NCBI RefSeq assembly: GCF_020085105.1
Contig: NC_058064.1
Location: 18,111,823 to 18,175,822 of the forward strand
DNA length: 64,000 bases
Reading direction: 5' to 3'
DNA from: Siniperca chuatsi
Lineage: Eukaryota; Chordata; Actinopteri; Centrarchiformes; Sinipercidae
Below the pieces are notes generated by a model. That model was not told the origin of the DNA and did no database searches. It saw nothing but the letters and a program-made list of their open reading frames with translations. Below are positions 28,625-48,400 of the stretch, in pieces (the stretch's first letter is position 1; every line of letters starts with the position of its first letter). The position numbers were made by a program, and so were the translations under genes.

Positions 28625-31600
28625 TCAGAATTCCTCAAGTCTTTCTGCACTAGCTGACCGAGAAATGAGTTCTTGCAGACCCTTCACCATGCAAATAGTG
28701 ACAGAGCAGTCATCCTCCTCCATCCCAAACCCGGGGTACAGAGGCTCAGTGAAGGTGCTGTAGAATGTGTGAAGGTGGCTGAGGGTCCCAGAGGAGACGC
28801 TGTAGAAGGACAGGGTGCCGCCCGGCCAGTCCAGATACACTCCCACCCTGTGGGAGCGAGACGGAGGTGCTGGTATTTCCACAGGCTGGTGGTCGTGCTG
28901 AGCACTGTAGTGATCCTCAGAGCAGTACAGACTCCAGGACTGGTCTGTGTAACCAAACCCACAGAGGTGAGAGCCCGCCCTGCGGCGGATCCCCCTCATC
29001 GCCACGGCGACGTCCACCCAGCGTCCTCGCCACTCCACCTCCCAGTAGTGGCGTTGGGTGAGGCCTTGGTGACACAGCACCTGGGAGACGCTCTCGAACC
29101 TATCGGGGTGATCTGGGTACTGCTGGTTCTCCCTGACCCACGTCACCTGCTTCCCACTGTCGTACAGAAAGAGAGACTTGGCGGCTGTGTTTGTGTCCAA
29201 CGTCAGCGTACATGCATCTGTACAAAACACAGATATGGCTATTTCAGTGTTGTTTATAAACATTATTTTTATTTCATAACAATGATGAGGTCCATTGTAA
29301 TGTGCTTTGGTGGTGCATATAATATTAATTAATTAATATGCAATTCATTTAAGTCAAAACTGCCACACAACTGTTCCAGTGCTTTCAGGACCCTGACCTG
29401 TGCCTAATCTAAACAAATAGACACGGACAGAAAGACAGACCGACAGAAAGAAAGAAAGAAGGCTTGGGAAAGTTGTAGCCATTTACCAATAAGACAGAAA
29501 GAAAGGAAGTAAGAAAGATGAGAAATACAGAATCCACACTGTCAGTTTCAAATAGATCTCTATCCTGCCATCTGTTGGACAAACGACACTACAACATGCA
29601 AAAGCAAAAAAACAAGTGAAAAGGCTGAAAGATGGCAGCATGCATATGACACATTTATATATGCGCACAATCAAAACTAAAACTAAACTCAGATGGCAGA
29701 TGGAAGAAATCATTCAAAACAAAACCTAACTTTTTTAAGCAAAAGGTTTTGCTTTGTCAATTCAAAGATCCTTTTAGAGGCTTGATTAAATGTTGAAAGA
29801 GGAATTTGTAAATATGACACAGATTCATACATTATTTTTAATAATCAGAATCATTTATTTGATTCAAAGATTTTGTATTTAAAAGAGTCTTGTTGCTAAA
29901 ATTCTATTCAGCAGGCATACAGTTGTGACATTGCAGGTACATAGCCTGATCCTTGGCCTGCTGCTGCCAACAACTACAAAGCTTTTGTGTATCTTCTTCT
30001 GCCCACATTACAGATAGTTGCTGTTTGGTTCAATTAAATGAGTGAAAATAATGTAAATAGAAAATACATCACTTACAGTTTTTCAGTGTTGATTTCAAGT
30101 AGCACTCTGCATTATAGTCCACACTGTAGACAGAATGATATATATACAAATATTAATCATTAATAGACACATTATGACATTTTAGAATACTTTATATCTG
30201 TCTTTTGTAACCAAATCATACATGTAATATATGTTTTGCATGTATGAAAAATTTGATTGTATGTGCTGTAGAGCACGTGAACATGTTGCGCCTTGCTTCC
30301 TCTGAATATTGTGCTTTCTGTTCTCTGTAGTTAATCATGTGTGCAGCACATGTGCTTCTGCTCTAAAACAAACTTTGCCAGATAACTGCATGGCAATACA
30401 CACCCTAATAAAGGGACCTTGATCATTAAATGAAACATTAAACCACAAGACATGTTGCATATTTAAAGGAATACTCATCTTAACAAGGCATGTGGTATAA
30501 TAATAGTGTTTATTTTCAAGAATTTTCCTGAATCTCTTCTTGGTATTTTTGGTCAACTGTGTTGTTGATACTAGAGAACAAATAGTACCAGGAGAGATTT
30601 AAACCCGTAATCCAAAGACACAAAATTATTAGCTGTGATGGATTGTTTTACCTGAATTTTTCCAGTTTACAGAGCGGGTCGTTCCAATGAACAGAGATCA
30701 GCTTCACTCCAGAGTCCTGCAGGTAGTTGTAGCTGAGGTCCAGCTGCCTCAGGTGAGAAGGGTTGGAGCGCAGGGCTGAAGCCAAATAAGTGCAGTCTTT
30801 CTCAGTGACTCCACAGAATGACAGCCTGTGTGGATAGGTATTCACATTTTATCTAAAAACACAATATTTGCCTTTTCATGTTGTGTATTTGATAAAGACT
30901 TTCCAAAAATAAGACCAAAAATCTCCAACCCTTTTCTATTTATTTACCTTAAATATCTAGGTGTTTCTGTGTCTTTATTGTGCAGAAATAGTTTTTACTT
31001 TCATATTATTATAGTATTACTTACTTGCATATTGGCTGCTATAGAAAGTAAAGATTATGTTACTTTGAATGTAAAGCCAGCTTACCTTAACGTCTCCAGT
31101 TTACAGCTCGGACTCGCCAGTCCAACAGAGAGCAGCTCCACTTCTGAGTCCTGCAGGTCGTTCCCACTCAGATCAAGCTCCTTCAGGTGACCGGCGTCAG
31201 AGCTGAGGACTGAGGCCAAATCAGCACAGCATTTCTGGAGATTGCACTCGTTTAACCTGCAGGTGAGGATATGCTTAGTTTCAGTGGGACTATATTAAGA
31301 AGTGGTACCCAACAAAGTTTAAAATTATCTGAGACTTGTTGAACTGATGCCAAACAAATTGAAAGTGCATGTAATAGTGTGTCATTACATTAATATAAGC
31401 CACTATATTATTTGTTGTGTCCACTGAACCTGCGTGACCTGACCTTAATGTCTCCAGTTTACAGTGTGGACTACTCAGTCCAGCACAGAGCTGCTGTATG
31501 TCTGGACCCTGCAGGTTGTTTCCACTCAGGTCCAGCTCTCTGAGGTGGGCAGAGTCAGAGCTGAGAGCTGAGCCGATGTGATTGCAGCATTTCTGTGTAA

Positions 31601-34600
31601 GGCCACACCAGCTGAGCCTGACAGGTGAAAGAAATTTTCAAATGATGTACAGCACACTACATGTGACATAGTGATGATAAACACATGATCAGTCCACACT
31701 AAAATACTTCACAAACATCACATATGGCTGCACATTAGTGGTAAAAAATTGTGTTGTAATTATTTGGTTGTAATTGAACCTATATTCATTGATTTTTTGG
31801 GGGGCAGCGCAACAAGGTCTAAACACAACACTGACATCATTTTTTAAAGTCGATATGGCAAACATGTTAGCAAACAGTTGCCTATTTACCCATTTAGCAT
31901 AGAACATTAGCATTCATTTGGAGTTGTGTTTCTGTCTCCATGGTGAATGTAAGTCCAATATTAATTCTCTTTTTAGCACTGCTTTGTTCCACACTAACTC
32001 CTGAGCGAAATAGCTGTCTCTTTAGTCGCCAAATGCTCCACTATTTTCACCAGCTAGTTGCTAATTTGGTTGCCTGTTGTTTGGTGCTGGGCAGGTATGT
32101 GTATAATGGTTTTATCAGAGTTTTTACAGCTGATGAAAGCGGTGAGAGTAAACCAAAACAGTAAAGTTGCAGGCTGTAAAACCAAAACGATTAACTGAAA
32201 GAGGCCTACAAGTTCTGCAGAGCGGAGGGAAACTGCAGAGTTGGGTGATAATTCTTTGTGGATGAGCAAACCCTTTCACATGTTAACATGAAAATAGAAA
32301 TTAGTGCAGCTTTAAAGCTGCATTAATCAGTATTCTTTATATTAATATTACATCAAATGTGATAAGTGTAGTGAAGTGTAATATGAAAGGGTTTACTCAT
32401 AGTGACACACAATTACAACCTAAATTCACAGCTCTACAGAGGTTTTTAGCATGTTTTAGCAGAGTATTTTGGTGATCTGCACATTCATTGTATGGTTCAG
32501 TCTTACTGCTCTCATTATTTATGTTTGCAGCACCAGTAGTGCAGCTGTTTTCAGCAAACAAGCTCTGACAAACACTGTACTGTACACTTTACCAGCCCAG
32601 CACCTAATGTTAGTTTTCTCAGAAGTTGGTGGAAAAAAAACAGAGCTAAAAGGAAATAGTGTAGCTAAGACAATCACAGTCACAATTTTCATTTCAGAGG
32701 ACTGCACTGACCTTAATGTTTCCAGTCTACAGTGTGGATTACTTAGTCCAGCAGTAAGCAGAGATACACCAGAATCCTTTAGGCTGTTGTTGCTCAGGTC
32801 AAGAGTTTTCAGGTGGGATGTGCCTGAACTCAAAACTGTAGCCAAATCTGCACAGCAATTCTCTTTGAGCTTGCACTGATTCAGCCTGCAAAAGAGTATT
32901 CACCAAAACAACAGGATTTGTTTTCTTAAAAACATGAATTGTGATTAAATTCAAGTCCAAGCAAGTGATTTAAGTTTGTCAGCAAGAAGAAGGTCTGACC
33001 TAACTGTTTCTAGTTTGCAGTGGTGGCTGCGCAGTCCCACACACAGAGCCTTCACTCCTGCTTCCTGGAAGTCATTAGCACTTAGGTCCAGTTCTCTGAG
33101 TCGGGTAGAGTCTGTGCTGAGAGCAACAGCCAGTGCTTCACAGCAGTCTCCTTCCAGTTTACACTTATGTAATCTAAAAAAGGAGAAAGCTTTTAATGTT
33201 CTGAACGGAAAAACAGCATGTGGATTGTATATCATTCAAGAGCAAATTATGACAACAGCAGTGAACCTAAACCACAAGTCTTTAACCACAAGAAGTAAAT
33301 GCTGCTGTTTGCAGGGTTGTATTGTGCAATATTTGGTTTCTAAAAGACTAACAATTGTTACAGACCTTAAATTCTTTAGTTTACAATGTGGACTCCCTAA
33401 TCCAACAGAAAGTAGCTTCACCCCTGAGTCCTTCAGCTTGTTGTCACTCAGGTCCAGCTCTGTCAGGTGAGAGGAGGATGAGCTCAGCGCAGAGGCCAGA
33501 ACTTCACAGCAGAGCTCAGTGAGGTTGCAGCGATTAAGCCTAGAAAAACGATACATAAACAAGAAATTTCTGTTTGTTAATTTTTTTTTCATTATGGGAT
33601 GAGAAGGTGCTCAGGCCAACATCCAAGAATAGCTGCAGTATTACAGAGAAATTTGTTTGCGGCTTAGAGAGCAACTAAAACCAACATGCATGAGGAACAC
33701 TATTATCAAGTGGGTAAACTCACAGAGCACGTGTGGAGGAAGTAATGACGGTCAGCAGCTTCACTACCCCTTCTTCTGATCTTATGTACTTCTTCAAGTC
33801 GAACTCCTCCTCTGTTGCCTCTGATGTCATAAGTTCAAAAGTGAGAGCAGACCACTGGACCGGAGACAGCTTTTTAGCTGCAAGCCTCCCAGAACTCATA
33901 AAGCTCTGGACCTCCTGCACCAAAGACTCCTCTTTGAGCTCACTCAGACAGTGGAACAGGTTGAGCTTGGCCTCTGGTTCCTCTTTGATCTTCTCCTTAA
34001 TAAACTGGATGGTTTTCACCACATCCTCCTCTCCTTCTGCTTCTAAACACAGTATTCTACCCAGGAGCTCCTGGTTTGACTTCAGCGACAGTCCCAGGAG
34101 AAAGCGAAGGAAGAGGTCCCAGTGGCCGTCTCGACTCTCCAAGGCTTTTTCGATGGCAGTCTTGTGAAAACTGAACACAGACTTGGGGAGCCATCTTGTA
34201 GATATTCTTTTCAGGTATCCAAGAAGAACATTTTCTTTTCTTTGCATGTAGGAGTGATGGGCATACACAGCTGCCAGAAACTCCTGGATGGTTAAATGTA
34301 CAAAGCTAAAAACTTCTTTCGTCCTTCTGCCCTCCACCATGAAGACCTCTGTACAAACTCCTGAGTAAATGGTTGCCTCTTTGACATCCATGCCACACTC
34401 TTTCAAGTCAGCCTCGTAGAAGATCAGTTTGCCTTTCTCCAGTTGACGGAACGCCAGCTCTGCTAGCTTCAAAACAACATTGTTGCTTTCCATCGGGTAG
34501 TGCCCTTCTATCATCCGGTCTGTCTGGCAGAGAAGGAGATACGTGTACATCTCGGTCAGGGTGTAGGGCATGCCTCCTGTCACATTGTCGCGCAACATTT

Positions 34601-35988
34601 TCTTCATTACAGTGACTGTGATCCAGCAGAAAACTGGTATCTGACACATGATGTAGAGGCTTCTTGATGACTTCACATGGTTGATGATCCTCATGGCGAG
34701 GTTATCATCATGCAAACGTCTCTTAAAGTATTCCTCCCTCTGTTCATTAGCAAAGCCCTTCACCTCTGTCCACTGGTGGATGTACTTTCGAGGGACCCGG
34801 CTAGCTGCGGCAGGTCTGGATGTGATCCAGATGAGAGCCTTGCCGAGCAGATCTCCCGTGATGAGGTTGGTGATCAGCACATCTAGCGAGGCCGGCTCCG
34901 TCTCATCTCTCAAAACCTTGTTGTGCTTGAAGTTCAAGGGGAGGAGAGTCTCGTCCAGGCCATCAAAGATGAAGAGGACTTTGCATTCTCTTCCCAGCGT
35001 CTCAAGAGGTTTCATCTCAGGGAAGAACTGATGGAGCAGCTGCATCAGACTGTAGTCCTTTTCTCCTATGTTGGGATTCAGTTCACGGAAAGGAAGCGGG
35101 AAGAGGAAGGTGATGTCCTGATTTTCCTCTCCTTCTGCCCAACTCAGGGTAAACTTCTGTGCACAGACAGTTTTACCCACTCCGGGTATACCCTGCGTAA
35201 GCACAGTTCTGATTCGCTTCTCTTGGTTGGGCTTTGGTTTGAAAATGTCGCTAGCTTTAATGGAGGTTTCTTCTGTTGTCACTTGGTTGTACCTCTGCTG
35301 TCTGACCTCGTGATCCTCACTGAAGCCTCCCCAGGCTCCTTCGATCACATGCAGCTCAGTGTAGATTTTGTTCAGGTAGACGCTGTCTCCTTCATCTGCA
35401 TTACCCTCGTAAATGTTTTGGTACTTTTCCTTCAGGGTGGATCTCAGTTTTTCTCTGATTACATGGTGGTCGATTTCTGTTCAAAGAATAAATAAAGCAA
35501 TTCAACCTTTACTCTTGTGTCTGTAAATGGATATAGTATGAGTTTGAAATTGTCAACATGACTGTGTGTGTGGGTGTCTTTTAACCTTCTTACCTTTGCC
35601 TACTTGATTGCTTGAAACTGATAAAGAAACAAAGAGACAGGTGTTACATGGCCAAGCTCTTTTGTCTTACAAACTAACTAAACAGTCAAATCTTGTACTT
35701 TTTAAACATGATTTTACCTTCATCGTACTTCTTCTTTAGTGTTTCAGCCCACAGTTTGAGTTTCATCCTCATCAGTATATCCACTGTGACTGTAACAGCA
35801 CCGTCGTAGCCATATGTCTGCACCAAAAGATCCACAGAGCCCAGCCTGTCTACCCCATCGATCCGAGACTTTGGAATATGAGGGAATCCTTCAAGAACAT
35901 TACTGTAAAGGAACCACTGGAAAATCCTTAGCTCTTTATCAACCAGCTCCTCCAAAGTGGCCAAGAGCAGCTCTGGGACACAAGCCAT
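28625..35988 (-). CDS. NLR immune sensor: PYD-FISNA-NACHT-LRR-B30.2
   Basis: Eleven exons: 35988-35718 (pyrin domain, '[20 protein letters not shown]'), a 24-nt exon near 35623-35600, 35476-33724 (FISNA plus NACHT), six LRR exons starting at 33539, 33173, 32885, 31617, 31256 and 30825 (174 nt each except one of 171), a 47-nt linker (30123-30077) and the B30.2 exon 29217-28625. All phases match and the total is 1242 residues without a stop. Walker A is GIPGVGKT at about residues 194-201, Walker B FIFDGLDE at about 267-274. LRRs have the ribonuclease-inhibitor form ('[19 protein letters not shown]'). The layout is that of the expanded fish NLR-C / NLRP3-like sensors; the pyrin domain suggests signalling through ASC. 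The ligand is unknown. Confidence 0.92.
31850..32300. repeat. Dispersed repeat, copy 2 of 3
   Basis: Matches 15560-16060 over most of its length; lies in the intron between LRR exons 3 and 4 of the NLR gene. Confidence 0.75.
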
Positions 35989-36218
35989 ATCTGTTTTCCG
36001 AATTAGTCATGTGATCAACCAGTCCTGTTGTTCTGCGTTCATCCTCTAGCAGAAGCAAGGTTCAAATGCAGCAACAGTTTCACTTTTGAGCTGATGTAGG
36101 CTGGGGTAGCTGTCGTCATCTCACTACTCAGTTCCTGCTGCGCTCACTGAAAATTATAGCCATGTAATCACCATAGAGAGCACCGTCACTGCACATACTA
36201 AACAACCCTGTTTTACAG

Positions 36219-36403
36219 TAAATGACACAACAGGAACTGTGATCCCTGTTGTTGTGCTTATTTTATTATTAATTGGATCATCTGTATCTGTATGGTGCTG
36301 TTTCAGAAAGAAGAAAGGATGCCAAAACAAGAAATGCAGGAGATCCTGCCCCTCTTATCAGCTTTCCATAACAGTGCATTTGTTTACATGCCATACATGG
36401 TGA
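36219..36403 (+). pseudogene. Orphan transmembrane/cytoplasmic-tail exon of a receptor
   Basis: After an acceptor 'ccctgttttacag' the plus strand reads 'NDTTGTVIPVVVLILLLIG' then 'SSVSVWCCFRKKKGCQNKK' and stops at 36401. That is a short stalk, one hydrophobic span, a Cys-Cys juxtamembrane pair and a basic tail, as in fish immunoglobulin-type receptors. No ectodomain exon lies upstream on the plus strand, which is instead the divergent start of the NLR gene. It is most likely a stranded exon from a broken or transposed receptor gene. Confidence 0.45.
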
Positions 36404-36409
36404 AACATG

Positions 36410-37940
36410 TTGAGCCAGTCCAGTCAAGTAGGTGATAGGCAGGTATGGGGGTTGCTTATGAAAAGCATAATAGTGAGGTAAAAGAACTGTGTGGTTTAGA
36501 GCAGAGACACCGGGCAGTTCATTACCTCATTATTAGTTTCACTCTGTGTCACATCCACAGAAATATTCTCGTTTTGGTGACCAGAATAACCAAAATAGAA
36601 AAAACGTGCATGTCCTACCATCATGAGATGCAGGAGTATGACACTGGTGGAGTGTTTGCATCTCCTTTGACATACTGTAAATGTGTACTTCTTTAAAACC
36701 TCTTTGATGTGGTTTCATAGATAATAAGAACCACGTGAGAACAAGAAAGGCAGCTAACTAGCACTGTGGTCACAATAAGCACAGCCAATAAAAATGTCTA
36801 TTAATAAATAATCAATGCTACATAGTGTACCATAGCATTAATTAACACAATTCTCTACTTCAATTAAAAGTTAATACAAATGCACTAGTAACTGTTGGAT
36901 AAAACGATATATCTCTCTCATGGCAACCTTAACTGGGTTGTAAACATCATTACATTGGATGAATGATTTTTTTTAAATGAAAAATCTGGTGTGTCATCAA
37001 TACAGTAAAACACTGTATGGTAAATATCAGCAAATTAATTGTTGTTTTCACATCAAAGTACTTCCCTATAACAGGGGTCAGCGATTAGGTTCAGCCATGT
37101 GCCAGTTTTTTAAGCCTTGTTCATAGGGGGGTGGGGGGTGAATGAATTAAAGGGGTACTTGTTTAATTTAAATGTGGATTGTATTTTTTATTTGCGTTAG
37201 TCATCTGCTAAATTCATTAGACTTTATTCCAGCACTATGCCCTTTTCATACAGTGTGATGCAAGTTTGCATGTTTCACGTGTGGGCAGTATTAAATGTTA
37301 CAAAGACATATTTATTGAGATTTACATGAGCCTTGTCTTTACATTGTTATCTACAGTAGATTTGTGAAAAATCATGCAAAAGCTTTGATGCTATGGAACC
37401 TTTGTCAGGGGCTAAATATTTTTGCTGTAGGGTTGAGTACGGCCCATGGGCCACTATTTGTCTATACAACTGCTCTATAACATTACATTTTCAAGACTAA
37501 ATAAGCTAAAGATTGGAAAAAAAACATTCTTAGTTATTATTTATAAGAGTTTAAGACACCAAAACTCCTAATCTTCTTCATCAGCACTGTCTGGGTGATT
37601 AGATTTCATTGACAGTGGCCACAGCTATCATTTTGATTCAGACATTGCACTGAAATTCGTGACATCACCTTTCTCTAACTAGGCCCTGGCCTCTTCAAAC
37701 CGGTGAGAAAAGCACAAACAAACACACATAACCAGATATTCTCATGTAAAAAAAATAAAAAAACTGTTCCAAGTTTGGAAAAAACATTTGTTTTCATATA
37801 GGACCCCATAGTTTATAGTAAGAAACTGGTTGACAAAATAGGTTTTCAGGGCCTTTAAGACACTGAGCTAATAACTAATATGTATAGGTTTAAAGCAGAC
37901 ATATAAACCATCACAGTTAATTAACACACTTTATGATAAA
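36410..37940. other. Intergenic, no gene seen
   Basis: A/T-rich spacer between the NLR and SELENOO genes. There are no splice-coherent exons; it includes low-complexity A runs at about 37747-37764. Confidence 0.5.
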
Positions 37941-37953
37941 CAACACAGGATCT

Positions 37954-37959
37954 TTTATT
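37954..37959 (-). terminator. Candidate poly(A) signal of SELENOO
   Basis: AATAAA on the minus strand, downstream of the SECIS candidate and about 560 nt past the stop codon. Confidence 0.5.
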
Positions 37960-38104
37960 TCAAACTTTGAGAAACTGTTAGAAACAAAGTGCCAACAATC
38001 ATTCTATCTACAGTAGGTTTAAGAAACTAATGGTAAACATTTTGAATTGCTCATACTTGTGGCTATTGACATTTTGACCTTATAAGTAGTAGTAATATTC
38101 AGTG

Positions 38105-38172
38105 TGTTCCTAGTGTTTCAGACCCAGACAGGTCATTGTGTGACTGGTCATCTGAGCCGTCATACTTCATCA
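38105..38172 (-). promoter_or_regulatory. SECIS element candidate (CC-type, form 2)
   Basis: In the SELENOO 3' UTR, about 360 nt after the Sec codon. The minus strand has AUGA (38163-38160), then 12 nt later CC in place of the usual AA, and a closing UGA (GA at 38119-38118). The stem GGCUCAGA / UCUGGGUC pairs over eight positions directly above the AUGA/UGA core, allowing the tandem G-A pairs. A mini-stem CAGUC / GA(C)CUG above the CC gives a form 2 apex. SelO and SelM SECIS elements are known to use CC. Helix I below the core is weak. Confidence 0.65.
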
Positions 38173-38515
38173 GCAAATTCATAGACTACTTGTCTGTATC
38201 TTCAATAGCATAACCGATTTATTTGTACTTGGTAATTTATCAAATTTGACTGTGATGTTGTATTACTCTTTAACACCTTTAAACACCGCAATAAAAGCAT
38301 TATGATCACGCAAACATCGATCTATAACCACACTGATGAACACTGGAACACACTGGGTTACATCCTCTCTTCAGGAAGCAGGAAAGAGTCTGAGGTGGAA
38401 GTATAGAGCAGCAGCAATAACTGTACCGACAACCCATATCTTGTTTGCTCTGAAAACTGAGGCCTATGTGGTCCACCAGTGGAAACAGACCTCTCTCCTT
38501 CACCTATAGGAGGCT

Positions 38516-44664
<6,149 letters not shown>

Positions 44665-45432
44665 GAAGACTCAAGTTCAATACGACACAGTCAGTCATAA
44701 CCAGGGCTGTGTGTCACTGCGCGGTGGCGTTAGTCGGTTGCCTATTGTATGGCACTGTGGAATACGTAAGACAGTGTTCAGGAGCATGAAATTGGCCAAA
44801 TGTAAGCCTAAACAAGTGAAAAAGTATTAAGGCAGAAATTAAACACAAGAACACATTTAGTCCATAAATATCAGAATACTTTGTAAAAAAACAAAAAAAC
44901 AAACAAAAACAAAAACTACACCTAAAGGCTTTAAAAACAGAAAAAATAAAAAAGACTGGAAAAAAAATGGCACAAATCCAGAAAAAATAAACTTTATGAA
45001 ACCACCGAAGAAAGCCAAAAACACAGAAGAAGACACCAAACACATATGAAAATTGTAGTTCTTTTTCCAGAGGGCAGAGCGCATTGTTGTTTTGGGGAGT
45101 ACAGGGTAAATATTATCCAGCAGGTGGCGGTAACAACCTAACAACAAGAAAAATGTCACCTGCCATAAAATATAAACAGAGAAGAAGAAGCCTCTGACAA
45201 CAAATCAATTGCCCCATGTAACTGCTTGCTTTATTTTTTTATACGTTTAATTTGACTACTTCTCTTATTTAGAGGAGAAGTTTTGTAGTTTCAGTTGGAT
45301 AGTTACCTCAATCCAATTTTTGTCACCCTGTAACGGCTAATACTAGTCAAGTGTGGCTGGGTGGGTGGGTAGCTAGCTGGCTAACTGCAGCTAACCACAG
45401 CTAATCAAATTTTTCAACACCGGTGTGAGAAG
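44665..45432. promoter_or_regulatory. Divergent promoter region, SELENOO / TIN2-like zinc-finger gene
   Basis: About 770 bp separate the two start codons on opposite strands. No CpG-rich core stands out; the middle (44870-45020) is A-rich low complexity and 45355-45410 has GTGGGTGG and CTAGCTGG repeats. A shared promoter is an inference from spacing only. Confidence 0.4.
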
Positions 45433-48400
45433 ATGGACTCAGGTGTCTTCACGGCCATTTCCAAAGGTTTGTTTGCTGGAAAACCAAGAACGGTTAAAAG
45501 CAAATTTGCTTGGAAAACTTGGAGTTGGCGATAGTTTAGCTAACGTTGACTTTTATCAGTGGTTCTACTCTAGCTAAATTAGCTTAGATAGCTTATTAAC
45601 TTATCACCGGATAGTAACGTTACGTTGTTTTATTATGCATCGCAAATCATTTTGCATGCATGTTGTCTTATGAATATGAGTGCTGTATGTACAGCATACA
45701 AACATGGCAAAAGTAAAGCTAACTGGGTTTGAGCAACATTGTTGTTATTGAACATGCACTCTGTTTCTAGAAAGGTTGCATTCAAAACACGTCGCTGTTC
45801 CTATAGCTAATAAACAAAAGCACTCTGCAAGCTAGATCCTCCCACTGAACGAGAATTAGAGATGGGCAACATATCTATTCTCTTAACATTTACTGTCCTC
45901 ACATTCGTGGGTTTTTTATATGGTATTATGCATAATTGTATTAATTATTATTATTATTTTTATTTATTTATCAATTAATTCACAAAATAAGTCCCAGAAT
46001 TACTTAATGAATAACTGAGAATACAGCTGTAAATAACAGCCCCAATTTGAGCGTACAGTCCAATGTGATTATAATTAACTCGACATGTGATTTTGCCCTA
46101 TGTAGACAGATAACATATCAGACTAGACGAATTAGGATACATGGGACATATAGGTTAGATACTGTACATTTGCTTTCAGTCAGAGTGCTTTTCTATTTTT
46201 AGGTGACCCCTTTCCTCTGGAGTCGCTGCGCCTCCTGGTTCCACCTTTCCAGCTTATGGCAGCCTCCATGTGGCAGGTCCTGAAGAAACAAGATGTCATG
46301 AACTACTGGAAAGTGGCAGAGTATGTGTCTTTGGTGATGGACATGGTTCCTGAGCTGCTAATGTACAAGCACAGGATGCAGCTTAACCTGGGATTAAGAG
46401 CCAGGGTGGGTACCAGTGGAGGACACAAGGCATTCACAACTAATGTAACATTTAGTTTTTAAAGATGGAGGCAATGATAAATAGTTATAGACAGTTAATG
46501 ATGTGTGAACTGTACTGTGAACATGAGTATTTTGGTGCAAAGTTTGTTTCTACCTCCTCAGTATATTCTTGAGTTGTGCCGAAGTGAGCAGCTTGTGGAA
46601 CCAGACTTCATCTTGTCTCATCTGGACAAGATTAAATCGCGACACCCCACCCTGGTAGATGTAAGTGTCTACAGTCTAGATTAGTTGATTTCAATTCACA
46701 CATCAATTTTAACATTCAATCTTTGTAGCATTTCTGCCTCTTAGATCAATATGTGTTTATTGTAAACATATGCTGTTACTGGCTGGGTAACAATCATATC
46801 AACACCACTTTGGCAGTTATCCAGTTGTGAACTTGTAATATGTGTAATTGTTATGTTCATATTGCAGATGAAAGAATCAGAAGAGGAAATAGCAGTTAAC
46901 TTTCTTGAGTTGATCCAGACTCTGCTCAAAGATCCCGAAGAGAGACAAGACTTTTTCTTGGTGAGGCAGTATCACTTCCAACTGTAAATGTTACTTGCCA
47001 TTATAGTTTAGAATCTGTATGAAGCTGGGCTCTGTTAGTTGCAGACATTCAGTTTGTTGTGGAATCTGGTAGATACAAATTGCTTGGAAACATGTTTGGG
47101 AAAAAAAAGAAACTTGCAGAATATAAAAAAGGCAAAACTAACATTTTATTTAGTAGCTGCAAAAATAGCAGCGATACCTGCCTTTAGTTTTGTATTTGTG
47201 ATGCAGTATAATAGTTTTTTATCTCAATTTCTTCTTGTCATTCAAAGGAGGTCTTCCCTGCTGAGTATGGCCCTCAGTATGACAGTGATTTGCAGACGCT
47301 GTTTTCTGAGTTCCTCTTTCGGCTGGCACAGCTGTTGCCCGTTCCTGACCTTGAGCAGGTGAGAGGAAACAGTATGTCACCATCAAAGAACAACTTAAAC
47401 TACCATATTGCTTCTATACTACTATATTAATACATCTGAATTCCAATAACAGTGGAAGAAATTAACTTTGCATTACAGTTAGACAACAGCGCCAGTTTTA
47501 AAAGTGGCTGATGGTATGCCACTCTTGTTCTAGTGGTTTTGGTTTTCATGTGCCATATGCCAGTCGAACAGTAACAACATACCTCTGTTCAAAGTGGCAT
47601 ATAACACTAAAGAGTGGCACACCACCGGTATTACTAATGAAATAGGAGTGATAAGCTATTTATAAGTCGCACACAGCATCAGCATATCCTATTCAACAGT
47701 GGCATATATCAATAAGAATGAGTGAGTTCAGTGACACATGAAATTAGTTCACTGCTAATCAAATCCACATGTAAAGGCTCCAACAGTTTTCAATCAATAA
47801 AGGTCAGATGGGACCAGGCAGAGCAGTACTTTTAACAACAATCCAATTGTAAAATGTTAGAAAATTCAAAAAGTTTGACACATACCTTCATGGTGGATCT
47901 AATGAAACATCTGGCTGCAGTGTTCTATTTACAGACTGAAGTCTGCACAGGTCTTTTTGGCTCAGACAGGTAGGCACTACATTTGCATAGGTTCTTGAAT
48001 CTTCTTCTTTCAGCTGCTCCCAGTAGCATCCCCAGTGGCTGGGGTCAGTGTCTTGCCCAAGGACACTTTGACATGTGGACAAGAAGAGGTGGGGATCAAA
48101 CTGCCAACCTGTGATCAGTAGACGACCCGCTCTACCACCTGAGCCACAGCCGCCCGTTCTTGAATGATAATGATCTAATCTTCAATTAAATAAGATATTA
48201 GTCTCAAGTTCTGCTTAGTGTCACAGTAATGAGGTTTAGATAAGATTACATAGTACATCTGCCATATAGCAATAAGCAGCAGTTACTAATGGCTACATGA
48301 TATATGCTACATAGTATACTCTATTTAACCAATAGGAACTGTCTCAAATTGCGAATGCTGTCTAAATGAGGTGCATTGCTACACTCATCGCCAGTAATAA

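Noticed and set aside
48040-48155. A tRNA gene on the minus strand
   Set aside because: The A-box and B-box resemblance belongs to a SINE: it has a tRNA-unrelated body, a repetitive tail and 10-nt target duplications, and no full cloverleaf.
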